Numbered from the stretch's first letter, positions 1-8,073 are shown. The stretch is 64,000 bases of DNA from UMGS1889 sp964540575 (GCA_964540575.1 CAZINI010000003.1:1-64000), one strand, 5' to 3'. Notes: generated by a model from the letters alone, not told the origin. Numbers and translations are program-made.

Positions 1-85
1 CGCCCGTTGCGACGGGCGACAAGGTGGCTCTGCCCCCTTGACCCCTGCAGCCTTTTGGAAAGGCTGGCGAAACTTTTGTCTTTTT
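1..85 (+). repeat. Hairpin-rich interspersed repeat, copy A (cut by window edge)
   Basis: Three short hairpins follow one another: CGCCCGT/ACGGGCG, a run around GGCTCTGCCCCC, and AGCCTTTT/AAAGGCT, ending in CGAAACTTTT. The same order of elements recurs at 7978-8073 (opposite strand) and 8462-8549 (same strand). The 5' edge lies outside the window. No open frame is convincing. It could be a mobile REP/MITE-like element or a transcript-end structure; the sequence alone does not decide. Confidence 0.7.
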
Positions 86-149
86 ATTTTCAGCATTCCA
101 CATTAAACTTAACACTCATCACTTAACATTGAACACTTTTCAAGAATGG

Positions 150-178
150 TTGACTTTTGCCGTTTTTTGTGATAAAAT
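150..178 (+). promoter_or_regulatory. Promoter of the GH4-like gene
   Basis: TTGACT at 150-155, 17-bp spacer, TAAAAT at 173-178. It lies about 50 bp before the start codon at 226. Confidence 0.6.
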
Positions 179-225
179 GAAATAAATGTATTCGGAGAAA
201 CTTTTAAAAGGGGAAGGACGTTTTT

Positions 226-1593
226 ATGGACAGCGGCAAAAGATTAAAAATCGCTTATATTGGCGGCGGTTCGTTTCGCTTCGGCTGGCGTTTTATGTCG
301 GAAATGGCTTCCGAGGAGATTTGCGGAACGGTCAGCCTTTACGATACCGACAAAAAGCCCGCTCTCGCCAATGAGGTCATCGGAAATAAATTTCGGGAGC
401 AAAAGGGCTGCCGCAGCGACATTATCTATCTGGCGGCGGATAATATAGATGAATGCCTGAGGGACGCCGATTTTGTTATCCTGTCAATCTCGGGGGATAT
501 GGAGGATTACGTTTCCGACCTGCATCTGCCCGAAATGTACGGCATCTATCAGTCATTCGGTGAGAACACGGGACCGGCAGGCATTCTCAGGGCACTTCGC
601 ATTCTGCCGTCATACATTGAATATGCACGGAAAATAAGGGAGCTTTGCCCCGACGCTTGGGTAATAAATCTCACAAACCCCATGAACGTCTGCCTGATGA
701 CTCTTTACAGGGAATTTCCCGAAATCAAGGCGTTCGGCAGCTCCTCAGAGCCTTTTTCCGTTTCGGAGCTGCTGGCGGAAATTACGGGAAGAAGCCTGTC
801 TGTGCCGTCCGTTCATCGTCGGGAGATAAAGACAAATCTTATCGGAATAAACGGCTTTTCTTTTGTTAACGAAGCCTATTACAACGGCATTGATGTTATG
901 CCCATATTCTCGGAATTTGCACGGAAATATGCCGATGACGGCTATGAACGCCGTCCCGAGGAGTTCAGGCTGAATCCGTCTGCCTGTGCCAATAAGGTCA
1001 GATTTGACCTGTATCTGAGATATGGTATGATACCCGCTCAGACCGACAGGATAACTGCCGAGTTCTGTCCGCCGTGGTATCTGAAATCCCCGAAAACTGC
1101 CGCTTCATGGAAATTTGCACAGGCAAACATTAACCTGCTGAAAAAGCAGCAGACGGAGCGTGCAGCCCGTTCAAAGCTGCTTATGGAGGGGACGGAAACC
1201 CTCAGGATAGGCGGTTACACCTCCGACTGCATTTCCCAGATAAAGGCACTTGCGGGTATGGGAAATCTCATCACCAACGCTTGTCTGCCCAACAAGGGTC
1301 AGGCGGAAAATCTGCCGAAGGGCGTTATTGCGGAAACCAATGCCCTGTTTTCAAAGAACAGCGTCCGTGCGGTTGCGTCAGGCAGTCTGTCCGATGAGAT
1401 ATATGCTCTGACTGTACGGCACACCGTAAATCAGAAGCTTATTGTAGACACTGTTTTTGAAAAGGATCTGGACATTGCGTTCAATGCGTTCATCAACGAC
1501 CCGCTGATGAGTGCTGATCTGTCCAGTGCGAGAGAGCTTTACAAGGAAATGCTGACGGCTGTAAGCACAAAGCTGTTGTATTACACAAGCTGA
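226..1593 (+). CDS. GH4-like NAD-dependent glycosidase homologue, apparently without metal ligands
   Basis: This 455-residue protein has the size and fold signature of glycoside hydrolase family 4 (the alpha-galacturonidase/alpha-galactosidase/6-phospho-glucosidase group), which oxidises the sugar with NAD and needs a divalent metal. An N-terminal Rossmann motif (IAYIGGGS, residues 9-16) and the NLTNPMN segment near 148 support this. The family metal site is normally a Cys-His pair (G-x-C-H-E) plus a His in G-x-N-H. Here the aligned stretches read GSSSEPF (171-177) and GINGF (207-211), so Ser173, Ser174 and Gly210 sit where Cys, His and His are expected. The NAD fold is kept, so it may bind nucleotide and sugar without the classic chemistry. 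It is a single gene with its own promoter and a GGGGAAGG ribosome site. The family call is firm; activity is doubtful. Confidence 0.8.
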   Translation: MDSGKRLKIAYIGGGSFRFGWRFMSEMASEEICGTVSLYDTDKKPALANEVIGNKFREQKGCRSDIIYLAADNIDECLRDADFVILSISGDMEDYVSDLHLPEMYGIYQSFGENTGPAGILRALRILPSYIEYARKIRELCPDAWVINLTNPMNVCLMTLYREFPEIKAFGSSSEPFSVSELLAEITGRSLSVPSVHRREIKTNLIGINGFSFVNEAYYNGIDVMPIFSEFARKYADDGYERRPEEFRLNPSACANKVRFDLYLRYGMIPAQTDRITAEFCPPWYLKSPKTAASWKFAQANINLLKKQQTERAARSKLLMEGTETLRIGGYTSDCISQIKALAGMGNLITNACLPNKGQAENLPKGVIAETNALFSKNSVRAVASGSLSDEIYALTVRHTVNQKLIVDTVFEKDLDIAFNAFINDPLMSADLSSARELYKEMLTAVSTKLLYYTS

Positions 1594-1603
1594 TATGTAC
1601 CGC

Positions 1604-1645
1604 TTATCGGACAGATAATTTAATGTGTCCCATTTATCGGACAGA
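1604..1645 (+). repeat. Two direct copies of a TTATCGGACAGA-containing motif
   Basis: TTATCGGACAGA occurs at 1604-1615 and again at 1634-1645, each preceded by a TGT-CC-like stretch, with a 30-bp period. TGTCCCATTTATCGGACA resembles insertion-sequence end motifs seen in several transposase families, so this may be a scar of a lost element. No transposase is present. Confidence 0.45.
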
Positions 1646-1646
1646 A

Positions 1647-1688
1647 AAAAGCAGGAACAGGCAAATGTCTGCTCCTGCTTTTGTTATA
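1647..1688. terminator. Bidirectional terminator between convergent genes
   Basis: AAAGCAGGA (1648-1656) pairs with TCCTGCTTT (1673-1681), with an inner CAG/CTG extension. A-run before and T-run after allow it to serve the GH4-like gene on the plus strand and the isomerase gene on the minus strand. Confidence 0.75.
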
Positions 1689-2460
1689 TCATTCCAAGCT
1701 CCGAAAGGAATTCCGCCGAACGCCGCTGCCTTTCGATTGACGAAGTTTCTATAAGCACCGAATCCGCTGCCGAAAGCTTCTTTTCAAAGCTGTCCTTGAA
1801 ATGCTGCCAGTCGATCTGTCCCTCGCCCACTGCAAGGTGGAGGTCGTTTTTCAGGTCGTTGTCGTTAATGTGCATATGCTTCACATAAGGCGAAAGAGTT
1901 GTGACCCATTTATCAATGTCCGAGCCGTATATGACAGCGTGGGCATAATCGAAGCAGACGCCGAAATTGCCGACATCCGCCATTCTGCCTGCCAGCAGCG
2001 AAAGCATGCGGGGAGAGTCGTCAAACATATTCTCCATATACACCTGAATATCGGGATATTCGGGAAGAATACGCCGCCAGAACTCCTCATTTCGGTCAAG
2101 CCAGTTGTTCAGATACACCTTTGCGGTAAGGTCGGGATTGTGGTTTGTGTGGAAAACTATGCCCTTAACGCCCAGCTGACGTGCAATATCAAGGCTTTGA
2201 CGGATACGCATTTCGGAAATGCGTCTGATCTCCTTATCGTCGCTGAATATCAGCACATCGAAAAATGCACCGTGCATAGTGGTATATTCGGGCAGACCAC
2301 ACGCCTTGTATTTCCCGATAAGCTCGTCGGTATGAGATTTATCGTCCAGGACATCGGGGAAGAAAAAGTCGTTGAATTCAAATCCGAAGCCGTATTCCTC
2401 CGCAAGTCTGAGGCTTTCATCAAGCTTGTTTATTTGCGGGATTATAAGAAATTTACTCAT
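1684..2460 (-). CDS. Sugar phosphate isomerase/epimerase family TIM-barrel protein
   Basis: About 258 residues of the xylose-isomerase-like/AP-endonuclease-2 TIM barrel superfamily. Likely metal and substrate residues are visible in order: Glu in YMEN, Asp and His in CFDYAHA, His in KHMHIND and Glu in LIETSS. The start is placed at 2460, not at an upstream in-frame codon, because AAGGAG lies just before it. The ATG overlaps the stop of the adenylate cyclase gene by 8 bases (ATGAGTAA), which implies translational coupling. The substrate cannot be named; members act on hexoses, inosose or hydroxypyruvate. Pairing with a nucleotide cyclase is unusual and gives no metabolic clue. The convergent GH4-like gene next door suggests, weakly, sugar metabolism. 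Confidence 0.8.
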   Translation of the reverse strand: MSKFLIIPQINKLDESLRLAEEYGFGFEFNDFFFPDVLDDKSHTDELIGKYKACGLPEYTTMHGAFFDVLIFSDDKEIRRISEMRIRQSLDIARQLGVKGIVFHTNHNPDLTAKVYLNNWLDRNEEFWRRILPEYPDIQVYMENMFDDSPRMLSLLAGRMADVGNFGVCFDYAHAVIYGSDIDKWVTTLSPYVKHMHINDNDLKNDLHLAVGEGQIDWQHFKDSFEKKLSAADSVLIETSSIERQRRSAEFLSELGMI

Positions 2461-4276
2461 TTTCAAGCTCCTTTTCGCTGTTTTCTTCCTCATTCAAAGC
2501 TGTAAGGGAATAAACGAAAACTCCCTTGGATTTGCCCTTAAGAGGTATCTCGCCGATAGGCTCAACGGTCACTCTGTCCTTGACCTGCTCATAGACATAT
2601 TCGCTGATAAGCACCTGCCCACGCTTTGCGTTGGCTTCAAGACGGGCGGCGGTGTTGACCGTATCACCGATAGCCGTGTAGTCCATTCGGAAATCACAGC
2701 CGATATTTCCAACAACAGCAGGACCGCAGTTTACGCCGACACCGAAGCTGACGGATTTCCCGTATTTTTCAAGGAACTTGCTTTCAATGGCATTTCCGCC
2801 GCTGACAATATCCCATGCCGTCCGAACGGCTCGGTAAATGTAGTCGTCCAGGTCGAACGGGGCGTTGAAAACCGCCATTGTGGCATCTCCGATGAACTTG
2901 TCAAGAGTGCCGCCGTTTTTGAAAATAGCGTTTGTGGTAAGATTGAGATAGCTGTTAAGAATATCAACGACCTGTTCAGGCTCAAGGCTTTCGGACATGG
3001 GCGTGAAGCCTCGTATATCCACGAAAAGCACGGCGATATTTCGGTTTTCGCCGCCGAGCTTTATCTGATAGCCGCCTTTTTTGGCGATCTCTTCAACTAC
3101 CTGCGGAGCAACGTATTTCTTGAATGCGTTGGTGATCTTTTTCTTTTCGGCGGCTTCCTCCATATATTTTCTTCCGAGATTAATAAGGTATGCCGCAAGG
3201 GAACAGAGCGGGGCGTACAGGGCGGGGAGGATAAGTCCTGCGGAATATGCCGCAATTCCCGTGCCGAAGCTGCCAAGCACCACCGCAAATATCACCGGTG
3301 TGGAAAATCTGAATTTAACCTTTTTTGAAAATACATACATAAGACTTGCAACTGCTGCCGCTGCAAGGGAGGACAGCATTCTGTTTGCAAAAACGGGATA
3401 TTTTCCGTCTAACAGTCCTTGCAGGATATTTGCGTGTATCTCAGCACCAAACATCTGGTCGGAGCTGCATGGAACGGAGAACTGATCCTGAAGTCCCGAA
3501 GCATATGCACCGATAATAACTGCACAGTCGGTGAAAATTCTCGGGTCCACCGAACCGTCCAGAAGCCTGCAAAGGGGGATATGCTCGTAATCGTAGGGGC
3601 GTCCTGCATAATCTATCTGCATACGTCCACGGCTGTCAAGGGCGGGAATATTTTCCGAAATACCCATACGCTCACAGTAAATAGAATAGGTGCAGGCGGC
3701 AAGGCTTCGGTGCTCCTCATCTTCGTATTTTTCGGAAATATAGGCGGTACGCACGATGCCGTCATCATCGGGGACAGCGTTCACAAAGCCCGTAACAACA
3801 CAGTCGGAAATAATGGGCTGCTCAATGGAGCCGATATTATGATAGTCGATATACGGCTTGCCCTTTTCATCGGTCTTATAGGCAGCCGAATAGTTTATGT
3901 ATGACCCCGAAACCACCCGTCCGCTGTTTAGGCACGCCTGACGGAGTGCTTCGTCACCCTCGCTGTCCATTTCGCCGAATATCATAATATCCATAGCGAT
4001 GACGGCGGGGTAATCGCCCAGCTTGTTTATGGCATCTGCATAAACGCCCCTTGACCACGTTCCGAAGGGTCCCAGCTCACGGAGCGTTTCGTCATCTATG
4101 GCAACTATCTTTATCTTATTGTTTATTCCTCTCGGCTGACGGTAAAGCTTGTCCCGCAAAAGGCTGTCAAAGGAATAAAATACATCAAAAAAACTTAAAA
4201 GAAACGTGAGAATAAAAACAATGGCAGTGCCGATAAATGATACGGCTTTGAACTTCTTTTCCAACTGAATCTCCAC
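2453..4276 (-). CDS. CHASE2-domain membrane adenylate cyclase (class III)
   Basis: A 607-residue receptor-type cyclase. The order is an N-terminal membrane helix (about 13-33), an extracytoplasmic CHASE2 sensor (about 45-300), a cluster of membrane helices (about 305-370) and a class III cyclase domain (about 395-590). Metal-binding Asp420 (FVDIRGFT) and Asp464 (FIGDATMAVF) are present. The Lys in TLDKFIGD and the Asp in DYTAIGD are the adenine-selecting pair, and NTAARLE supplies the transition-state Asn and Arg, so an active adenylate cyclase is predicted. The frame opens with GTG at 4276, which lacks a spaced ribosome site. TTG at 4264, six bases after GGTGGAG, is an equally likely start. 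Its ligand is unknown. It is divergent from a diguanylate cyclase operon, putting cAMP and c-di-GMP synthesis back to back. Confidence 0.88.
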   Translation of the reverse strand: MEIQLEKKFKAVSFIGTAIVFILTFLLSFFDVFYSFDSLLRDKLYRQPRGINNKIKIVAIDDETLRELGPFGTWSRGVYADAINKLGDYPAVIAMDIMIFGEMDSEGDEALRQACLNSGRVVSGSYINYSAAYKTDEKGKPYIDYHNIGSIEQPIISDCVVTGFVNAVPDDDGIVRTAYISEKYEDEEHRSLAACTYSIYCERMGISENIPALDSRGRMQIDYAGRPYDYEHIPLCRLLDGSVDPRIFTDCAVIIGAYASGLQDQFSVPCSSDQMFGAEIHANILQGLLDGKYPVFANRMLSSLAAAAVASLMYVFSKKVKFRFSTPVIFAVVLGSFGTGIAAYSAGLILPALYAPLCSLAAYLINLGRKYMEEAAEKKKITNAFKKYVAPQVVEEIAKKGGYQIKLGGENRNIAVLFVDIRGFTPMSESLEPEQVVDILNSYLNLTTNAIFKNGGTLDKFIGDATMAVFNAPFDLDDYIYRAVRTAWDIVSGGNAIESKFLEKYGKSVSFGVGVNCGPAVVGNIGCDFRMDYTAIGDTVNTAARLEANAKRGQVLISEYVYEQVKDRVTVEPIGEIPLKGKSKGVFVYSLTALNEEENSEKELENE

Positions 4277-4330
4277 CTCTGTTTATGAAAAATGACATTA
4301 ATCAATCAGCTTTTGACCGGATTTTTTATT

Positions 4331-4359
4331 ATTATAACACATTTTAAATCATTTGTCAC
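4331..4359 (-). promoter_or_regulatory. Promoter of the adenylate cyclase gene
   Basis: Read on the minus strand: GTGACA (4359-4354), 17-bp spacer, TATAAT (4336-4331). Confidence 0.6.
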
Positions 4360-4397
4360 TATGTTTTTGTACTAAAAAAATATTTTTTATTTTTCTA

Positions 4398-4426
4398 TTT
4401 ACAAATGCCGATGATTATGTTATAAT
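4398..4426 (+). promoter_or_regulatory. Promoter of the diguanylate cyclase operon
   Basis: TTTACA at 4398-4403, 17-bp spacer, TATAAT at 4421-4426. It is divergent from the adenylate cyclase promoter in a 195-bp gap. Confidence 0.65.
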
Positions 4427-4471
4427 TTAAGAAAATACTTTGCTGTTTTTGGAGAAAGGAATGTTGCAAAA

Positions 4472-5509
4472 ATGAACAGCAGCAATTGTTCGGTTTCATC
4501 CGATGTTTTGCTTGAGCATATTTTTACCATAACGCAAAAGCTTTACAGGGAAATGTCTAAGGGTGACAGCGATGCGGAAAATGACCATAATGAAATATAC
4601 AGGCTGCTTACCGACCTGGGAAGAATTCTCGTAAATGCCGACAGAGCCAGCTTCTGGAAATGGGACAAGAGAAACCGTTCCCTGTGGACTACTGCTGCTG
4701 TCGGTGCGGGCAGGATAACCATTCCCGAGGGAACGGGGCTTGTGGGCAAGGCATTGACCGAAAAGCGGGCTATCGTCACAAACGACCCCTATAATGACCC
4801 TAACTTTAATTCCGATGTTGACAAAAAGACTGGATATGTCACCAAGTCCATTCTCGTTATGCCTATCTCCGACTGCAAGGGCGAATTTATCGGAGCATAT
4901 CAGGCTATCAACAAGCTGGACGGCGACGGCTTCGACCTTGAAGAGGACGTAAGGCGTCTGTCCCTTGCTGCATTTATCTGCGGTATCACCCTTGAATCGG
5001 ACAGTTTCCTTGACGATTCCCGTCATGACAAGCTTACCGAGCTGAAAAACAGAATGGGATTTTACAGCGACTATGAAAAGGTCTATGAGAAGATACTTCT
5101 GGATACGGAAAATGTACGCTGTGTATCTCTCTTTATCTGTGATATTGACTTCTTTAAAAAGGTAAACGATACATACGGACATAATGCGGGAGATGCCGTT
5201 TTAAAGCATGTTGCCGACAATTTCCGCAGAAATTCCAGAATATGCGACGGCGTTTACAGATGGGGCGGCGAGGAATTTATCGTTGTTCTCCCCGATGCGA
5301 CGGCTGAACAGGCGGCAGAAGCTGCTGAGCGTCTGAGATGCTGCATTATGGACTCGGTATGCCATTTTGAGGAGCTTGATATTAAGGTAACAATGAGCTT
5401 CGGAGTTACCTCTCTTGACCCTGTGATGTCCATTGAGGACAATATCAAGATCGCCGACGAAAAGCTTTACAAGGCTAAGGAAAGCGGCAGAAACAGAGTA
5501 ATTTTGTAA
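4472..5509 (+). CDS. GAF-GGDEF diguanylate cyclase
   Basis: A soluble 345-residue enzyme predicted to make cyclic di-GMP from two GTP. A GAF sensor (about 20-165, with EGTGLVGKAL and ILVMPI) precedes a GGDEF domain (about 185-345). The active-site signature is intact as GGEEF at 265-269. An inhibitory I-site RxxD (RICD, 256-259) lies exactly five residues upstream, so product feedback is expected. No transmembrane segment is seen, so the signal should be cytoplasmic. GGAGAAAGGA lies 11 bases before the ATG. The next genes, CobU-like and pilT, follow after 30 and 16 bases and should be co-transcribed. A cyclase upstream of pilT fits c-di-GMP control of type IV pilus behaviour, but that is inference. 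Confidence 0.92.
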   Translation: MNSSNCSVSSDVLLEHIFTITQKLYREMSKGDSDAENDHNEIYRLLTDLGRILVNADRASFWKWDKRNRSLWTTAAVGAGRITIPEGTGLVGKALTEKRAIVTNDPYNDPNFNSDVDKKTGYVTKSILVMPISDCKGEFIGAYQAINKLDGDGFDLEEDVRRLSLAAFICGITLESDSFLDDSRHDKLTELKNRMGFYSDYEKVYEKILLDTENVRCVSLFICDIDFFKKVNDTYGHNAGDAVLKHVADNFRRNSRICDGVYRWGGEEFIVVLPDATAEQAAEAAERLRCCIMDSVCHFEELDIKVTMSFGVTSLDPVMSIEDNIKIADEKLYKAKESGRNRVIL

Positions 5510-5539
5510 TTTACATTCACCGAAAGGAATGATATTAAA

Positions 5540-6085
5540 ATGTCAAAAACAATTCTCATTACAGGAGGAGCGGCAAGCGGCAAGTCAAGATGGGCTGTTT
5601 CCTATCTTCAGGCATGCGATTATGTGCTGTACCTCCGCACCGCAGAGTCAGTTGATACCGACACCATGCACCGTATCGAATACAGCAACAAGCAGAATTT
5701 CGTTGAGTGGGACATTAAGACGGGCGTGACCGAAAATCCCGCTGAGCAGATAACCGACCACAAGTTTGTTATCTTCGATAACCTTGCGGCGTATACCTCT
5801 CAGGTTATCTCGCAGATGTGCCCCGACATTTCCAAGATAGACGAGGAAACAAAGAAGGCTGTTGAGAGAAAGGTAATTGACGATATTACGGAAATGTACG
5901 ACAAAATAATGGTCATTGACGGAAGCATGATAACCATCACCCTTGAAACGGGATTTTCCGTAACTCCCGAGGACAGGGCACAGGCGGTGTTCAGAGAGAT
6001 ACTCGGAAACGTTAATCAGCGTATCGCTAATATGTCCAACGAGGTTTATCTGTCCGCCAGCGGAATACAGTTTGAGATAAAATAA
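5540..6085 (+). CDS. CobU-like P-loop protein lacking the guanylylated histidine
   Basis: 181 residues aligned by eye with adenosylcobinamide kinase/guanylyltransferase (CobU). The P-loop is ITGGAASGKSRWA (7-19). A Walker-B-like IFDNLAAY replaces the family's DCLTLW, and the C-terminal GxxVTPEDR...NQRIANMSNEVYL segment is well kept. In CobU the GMP is carried on a His in R-I-x-H-H-R. Here the equivalent stretch reads RIEYSN (45-50), with Tyr48-Ser49 in place of the His pair. Kinase activity is possible; guanylyltransferase is doubtful. No other cobalamin genes are near. It sits between a diguanylate cyclase and pilT in one operon, so a role outside B12 synthesis is plausible. Calling it cobU outright would overstate the evidence. 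Confidence 0.75.
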   Translation: MSKTILITGGAASGKSRWAVSYLQACDYVLYLRTAESVDTDTMHRIEYSNKQNFVEWDIKTGVTENPAEQITDHKFVIFDNLAAYTSQVISQMCPDISKIDEETKKAVERKVIDDITEMYDKIMVIDGSMITITLETGFSVTPEDRAQAVFREILGNVNQRIANMSNEVYLSASGIQFEIK

Positions 6086-6101
6086 GAGGAGAGAAGTAAA
6101 T

Positions 6102-7163
6102 ATGACTTTTGAAGAATTTATTCTGGAAGCAAGAGAAATGGGTGCTTCCGACATTCATCTGACGGTTGGTGCACCTACCGTTGTCCGCATAAACGGTGAG
6201 CTTTGCAAGTTCAAGGAGCTGTCTGACACGGTTGTAAACAGAACTATACTGGCAATACTCAACGCCGATCAGGAGCAGCAGCTCACTAAGGGCAACGACA
6301 TTGATTTCTGTTTCCAGCTGGAAAACGGTGCAAGACAGCGTGTTAACGTGTTCAGACAGAGCGGCAGACTTGCTTGCTGTATCCGTCTGCTCAACGATAA
6401 TATCCCTTCTCTGGAAGAACTGAAAATGCCTGCTGTTCTGGCGGAGCTGGCTGAAAGGAAGAGGGGACTTATCCTTGTAACGGGACCCACAGGCTCGGGT
6501 AAATCCACAACATTGTCCGCAATGGTAAACCATATCAACAAGACTCGTGCCTGCCACATTATCACAATCGAGGACCCCATCGAGTATAAATATGTTCAGG
6601 ACAAGGCGACCATTCATCAGCGTGAGATCGGCAGGGACGTTACTTCATTCAGCTATGCACTGAGAAGTGCCCTGAGAGAGGACCCCGATGTTATCCTTGT
6701 CGGCGAAATGCGTGATTATGAAACAATTTCCCTTGCAATGACCGCCGCCGAAACAGGTCACTTAGTGCTTGCAACACTCCATACCTCCGGTGCTGCCGAA
6801 ACTATTGACCGAATCATTGACGCTTGTCCTCCCCATGCACAGGATCAGGTCAGAGCACAGCTTGCAAATATGTTCCAGGGCGTTGTTTCTCAGCTGCTTG
6901 TTCCCACAGCAGATAAGAAGAGCCGTGTTGCGGCTCTCGAAATTCTCACGGGAACAGATGCTGTCAAGAACCTTATCAGAACTAACAAGGTTCCTCAGAT
7001 GGAGTCTGTTATGCAGACAGGTTCACGTCAGGGAATGTGTTCTCTGCATGACAGCCTTGTCAAGCTTTACAAGAAAAACATTATCTCATACGAAACAGCT
7101 ATGGAATATGCTCCCGACAAGGCAGAGCTGGAAAAGACTCTCCGTGCAGGTGCAGGTTTCTGA
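6102..7163 (+). CDS. pilT: Twitching-motility retraction ATPase PilT
   Basis: 353 residues, normal for PilT, the hexameric ATPase that depolymerises type IV pili at the cytoplasmic membrane. An N-terminal PAS-like domain (about 1-100) leads into the secretion ATPase core. It has Walker A GPTGSGKST (128-136), an Asp box, Walker B VILVGEMRDYETI and the His box HLVLATLHTSGA, which is specific to PilT-type motors. No pilin, pilB, pilC or pilM-O genes are in this window, so the rest of the machine must be elsewhere. It is the last gene of the operon begun by the diguanylate cyclase and starts 16 bases after the CobU-like stop. A strong hairpin terminator follows. Confidence 0.92.
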   Translation: MTFEEFILEAREMGASDIHLTVGAPTVVRINGELCKFKELSDTVVNRTILAILNADQEQQLTKGNDIDFCFQLENGARQRVNVFRQSGRLACCIRLLNDNIPSLEELKMPAVLAELAERKRGLILVTGPTGSGKSTTLSAMVNHINKTRACHIITIEDPIEYKYVQDKATIHQREIGRDVTSFSYALRSALREDPDVILVGEMRDYETISLAMTAAETGHLVLATLHTSGAAETIDRIIDACPPHAQDQVRAQLANMFQGVVSQLLVPTADKKSRVAALEILTGTDAVKNLIRTNKVPQMESVMQTGSRQGMCSLHDSLVKLYKKNIISYETAMEYAPDKAELEKTLRAGAGF

Positions 7164-7184
7164 TTTTCGAATTTTTCAACAGCA

Positions 7185-7225
7185 AAGCCGCACTTTTCGA
7201 ATGGAAAGGTGCGGCTTATTTTTTT
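7185..7225 (+). terminator. Terminator after pilT
   Basis: AAGCCGCAC (7185-7193) pairs with GTGCGGCTT (7209-7217), followed by a run of seven T. Its distal arm overlaps the stop codon of the convergent glycosyltransferase gene. Confidence 0.85.
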
Positions 7226-7908
7226 GGATAAAACAGTATAAATTTCAGATGCCGAAGCCCGTCGGGAATACTTCTGAGATGAGATTTTCCGTTTCTTCCG
7301 TCCTTTCGCAGGGGGACGGGTATCTGAGCGATATTTGCACCCGAAAGGGCGAATTTTGCGATAATTTCCGTGGCGAACTCCATTCCTCCGCAGGTGAGAT
7401 TCAGGGCAAGTGCAGCCTTTCGGTCGAATGCTCTTATGCCGCAGTGAAAATCGTAAACGTCCGTTTTAAAGCGTACCCTCCCCAGAAATGACAGCAGCGG
7501 AACGCCGAAATAACGGTGGGAAAATGGCATTGCACCGGCTTCTATCCCGCCCGAAAAACGGTTTCCCATAACCAGCGGGAAGCCCTCCCGAAGCTTTTCC
7601 ACAAAGCTGTCAAGCTCATAAAAATCGTAGCTTTTGTCGCAGTCGCCCATAATTATGTATTTCCCCTGTGCTGCCTTTATGCCGCCGATAAGAGCGTTCC
7701 CGTACCCCTTTTCGGGGACAGTTATGACCCTTGCACCGTGCTTTGCGGCGATTTTCGGGGAATTGTCGCTGCTGCCGTTGTCGGCGATGAGAATTTCCGC
7801 TGAAATATTATTTTCCGAAATAAACCGTTTTGCTTCCTCAATGCAGAAAGCAATGGTTTTTTCTTCGTTCAGACAGGGCATAAGAATGGTGAATTCACAG
7901 TTGTTCAT
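7216..7908 (-). CDS. GT2 glycosyltransferase, dolichyl/polyprenyl-phosphate mannose synthase-like
   Basis: 230 residues of a family 2 glycosyltransferase. MPCLNEEKTI near the N-terminus and the metal-binding stretch GDCDKSYDF (about residue 93) match the DPM1-like group, which moves a sugar from a nucleotide donor to polyprenyl phosphate. The usual first Asp of DADxSYD is Cys here (GDCD), while the catalytic Asp is kept. No C-terminal membrane helices or GtrA-like domain are present, so it is the short soluble form acting at the inner face of the membrane. It stands alone, converging on pilT. The acceptor and sugar are not knowable from sequence. Confidence 0.83.
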   Translation of the reverse strand: MNNCEFTILMPCLNEEKTIAFCIEEAKRFISENNISAEILIADNGSSDNSPKIAAKHGARVITVPEKGYGNALIGGIKAAQGKYIIMGDCDKSYDFYELDSFVEKLREGFPLVMGNRFSGGIEAGAMPFSHRYFGVPLLSFLGRVRFKTDVYDFHCGIRAFDRKAALALNLTCGGMEFATEIIAKFALSGANIAQIPVPLRKDGRNGKSHLRSIPDGLRHLKFILFYPKK

Positions 7909-7977
7909 CGTTATTTTCCGCCTTTCGATATGTTTTTATTATAATAATTTTTTTATGGTTTGTCAATAGTTTGAAAA

Positions 7978-8073
7978 GCAAAAAGCCAAAAATAAAAGTT
8001 TCGCCAGCCTTTTCTAAAGGCTGCAGGGTCAAGGGACGGCGTCCCTTGTCGCCCGTCGCAACGGGCGAAATTC
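7978..8073 (-). repeat. Hairpin-rich interspersed repeat, copy B (inverted)
   Basis: Reverse complement of the unit at 1-85 and 8462-8549: CGCCCGT/ACGGGCG hairpin, AAGGGAC/GTCCCTT hairpin, and AGCCTTT/AAAGGCT hairpin flanked by CGAAACTTTTATTTTT. It forms the left outer arm of the palindromic island. Confidence 0.75.

Noticed and set aside
5540..6085. Cobalamin biosynthesis gene cobU as a firm call
   Set aside because: The P-loop and C-terminus fit, but the guanylylated His is missing and no B12 synthesis genes are linked.
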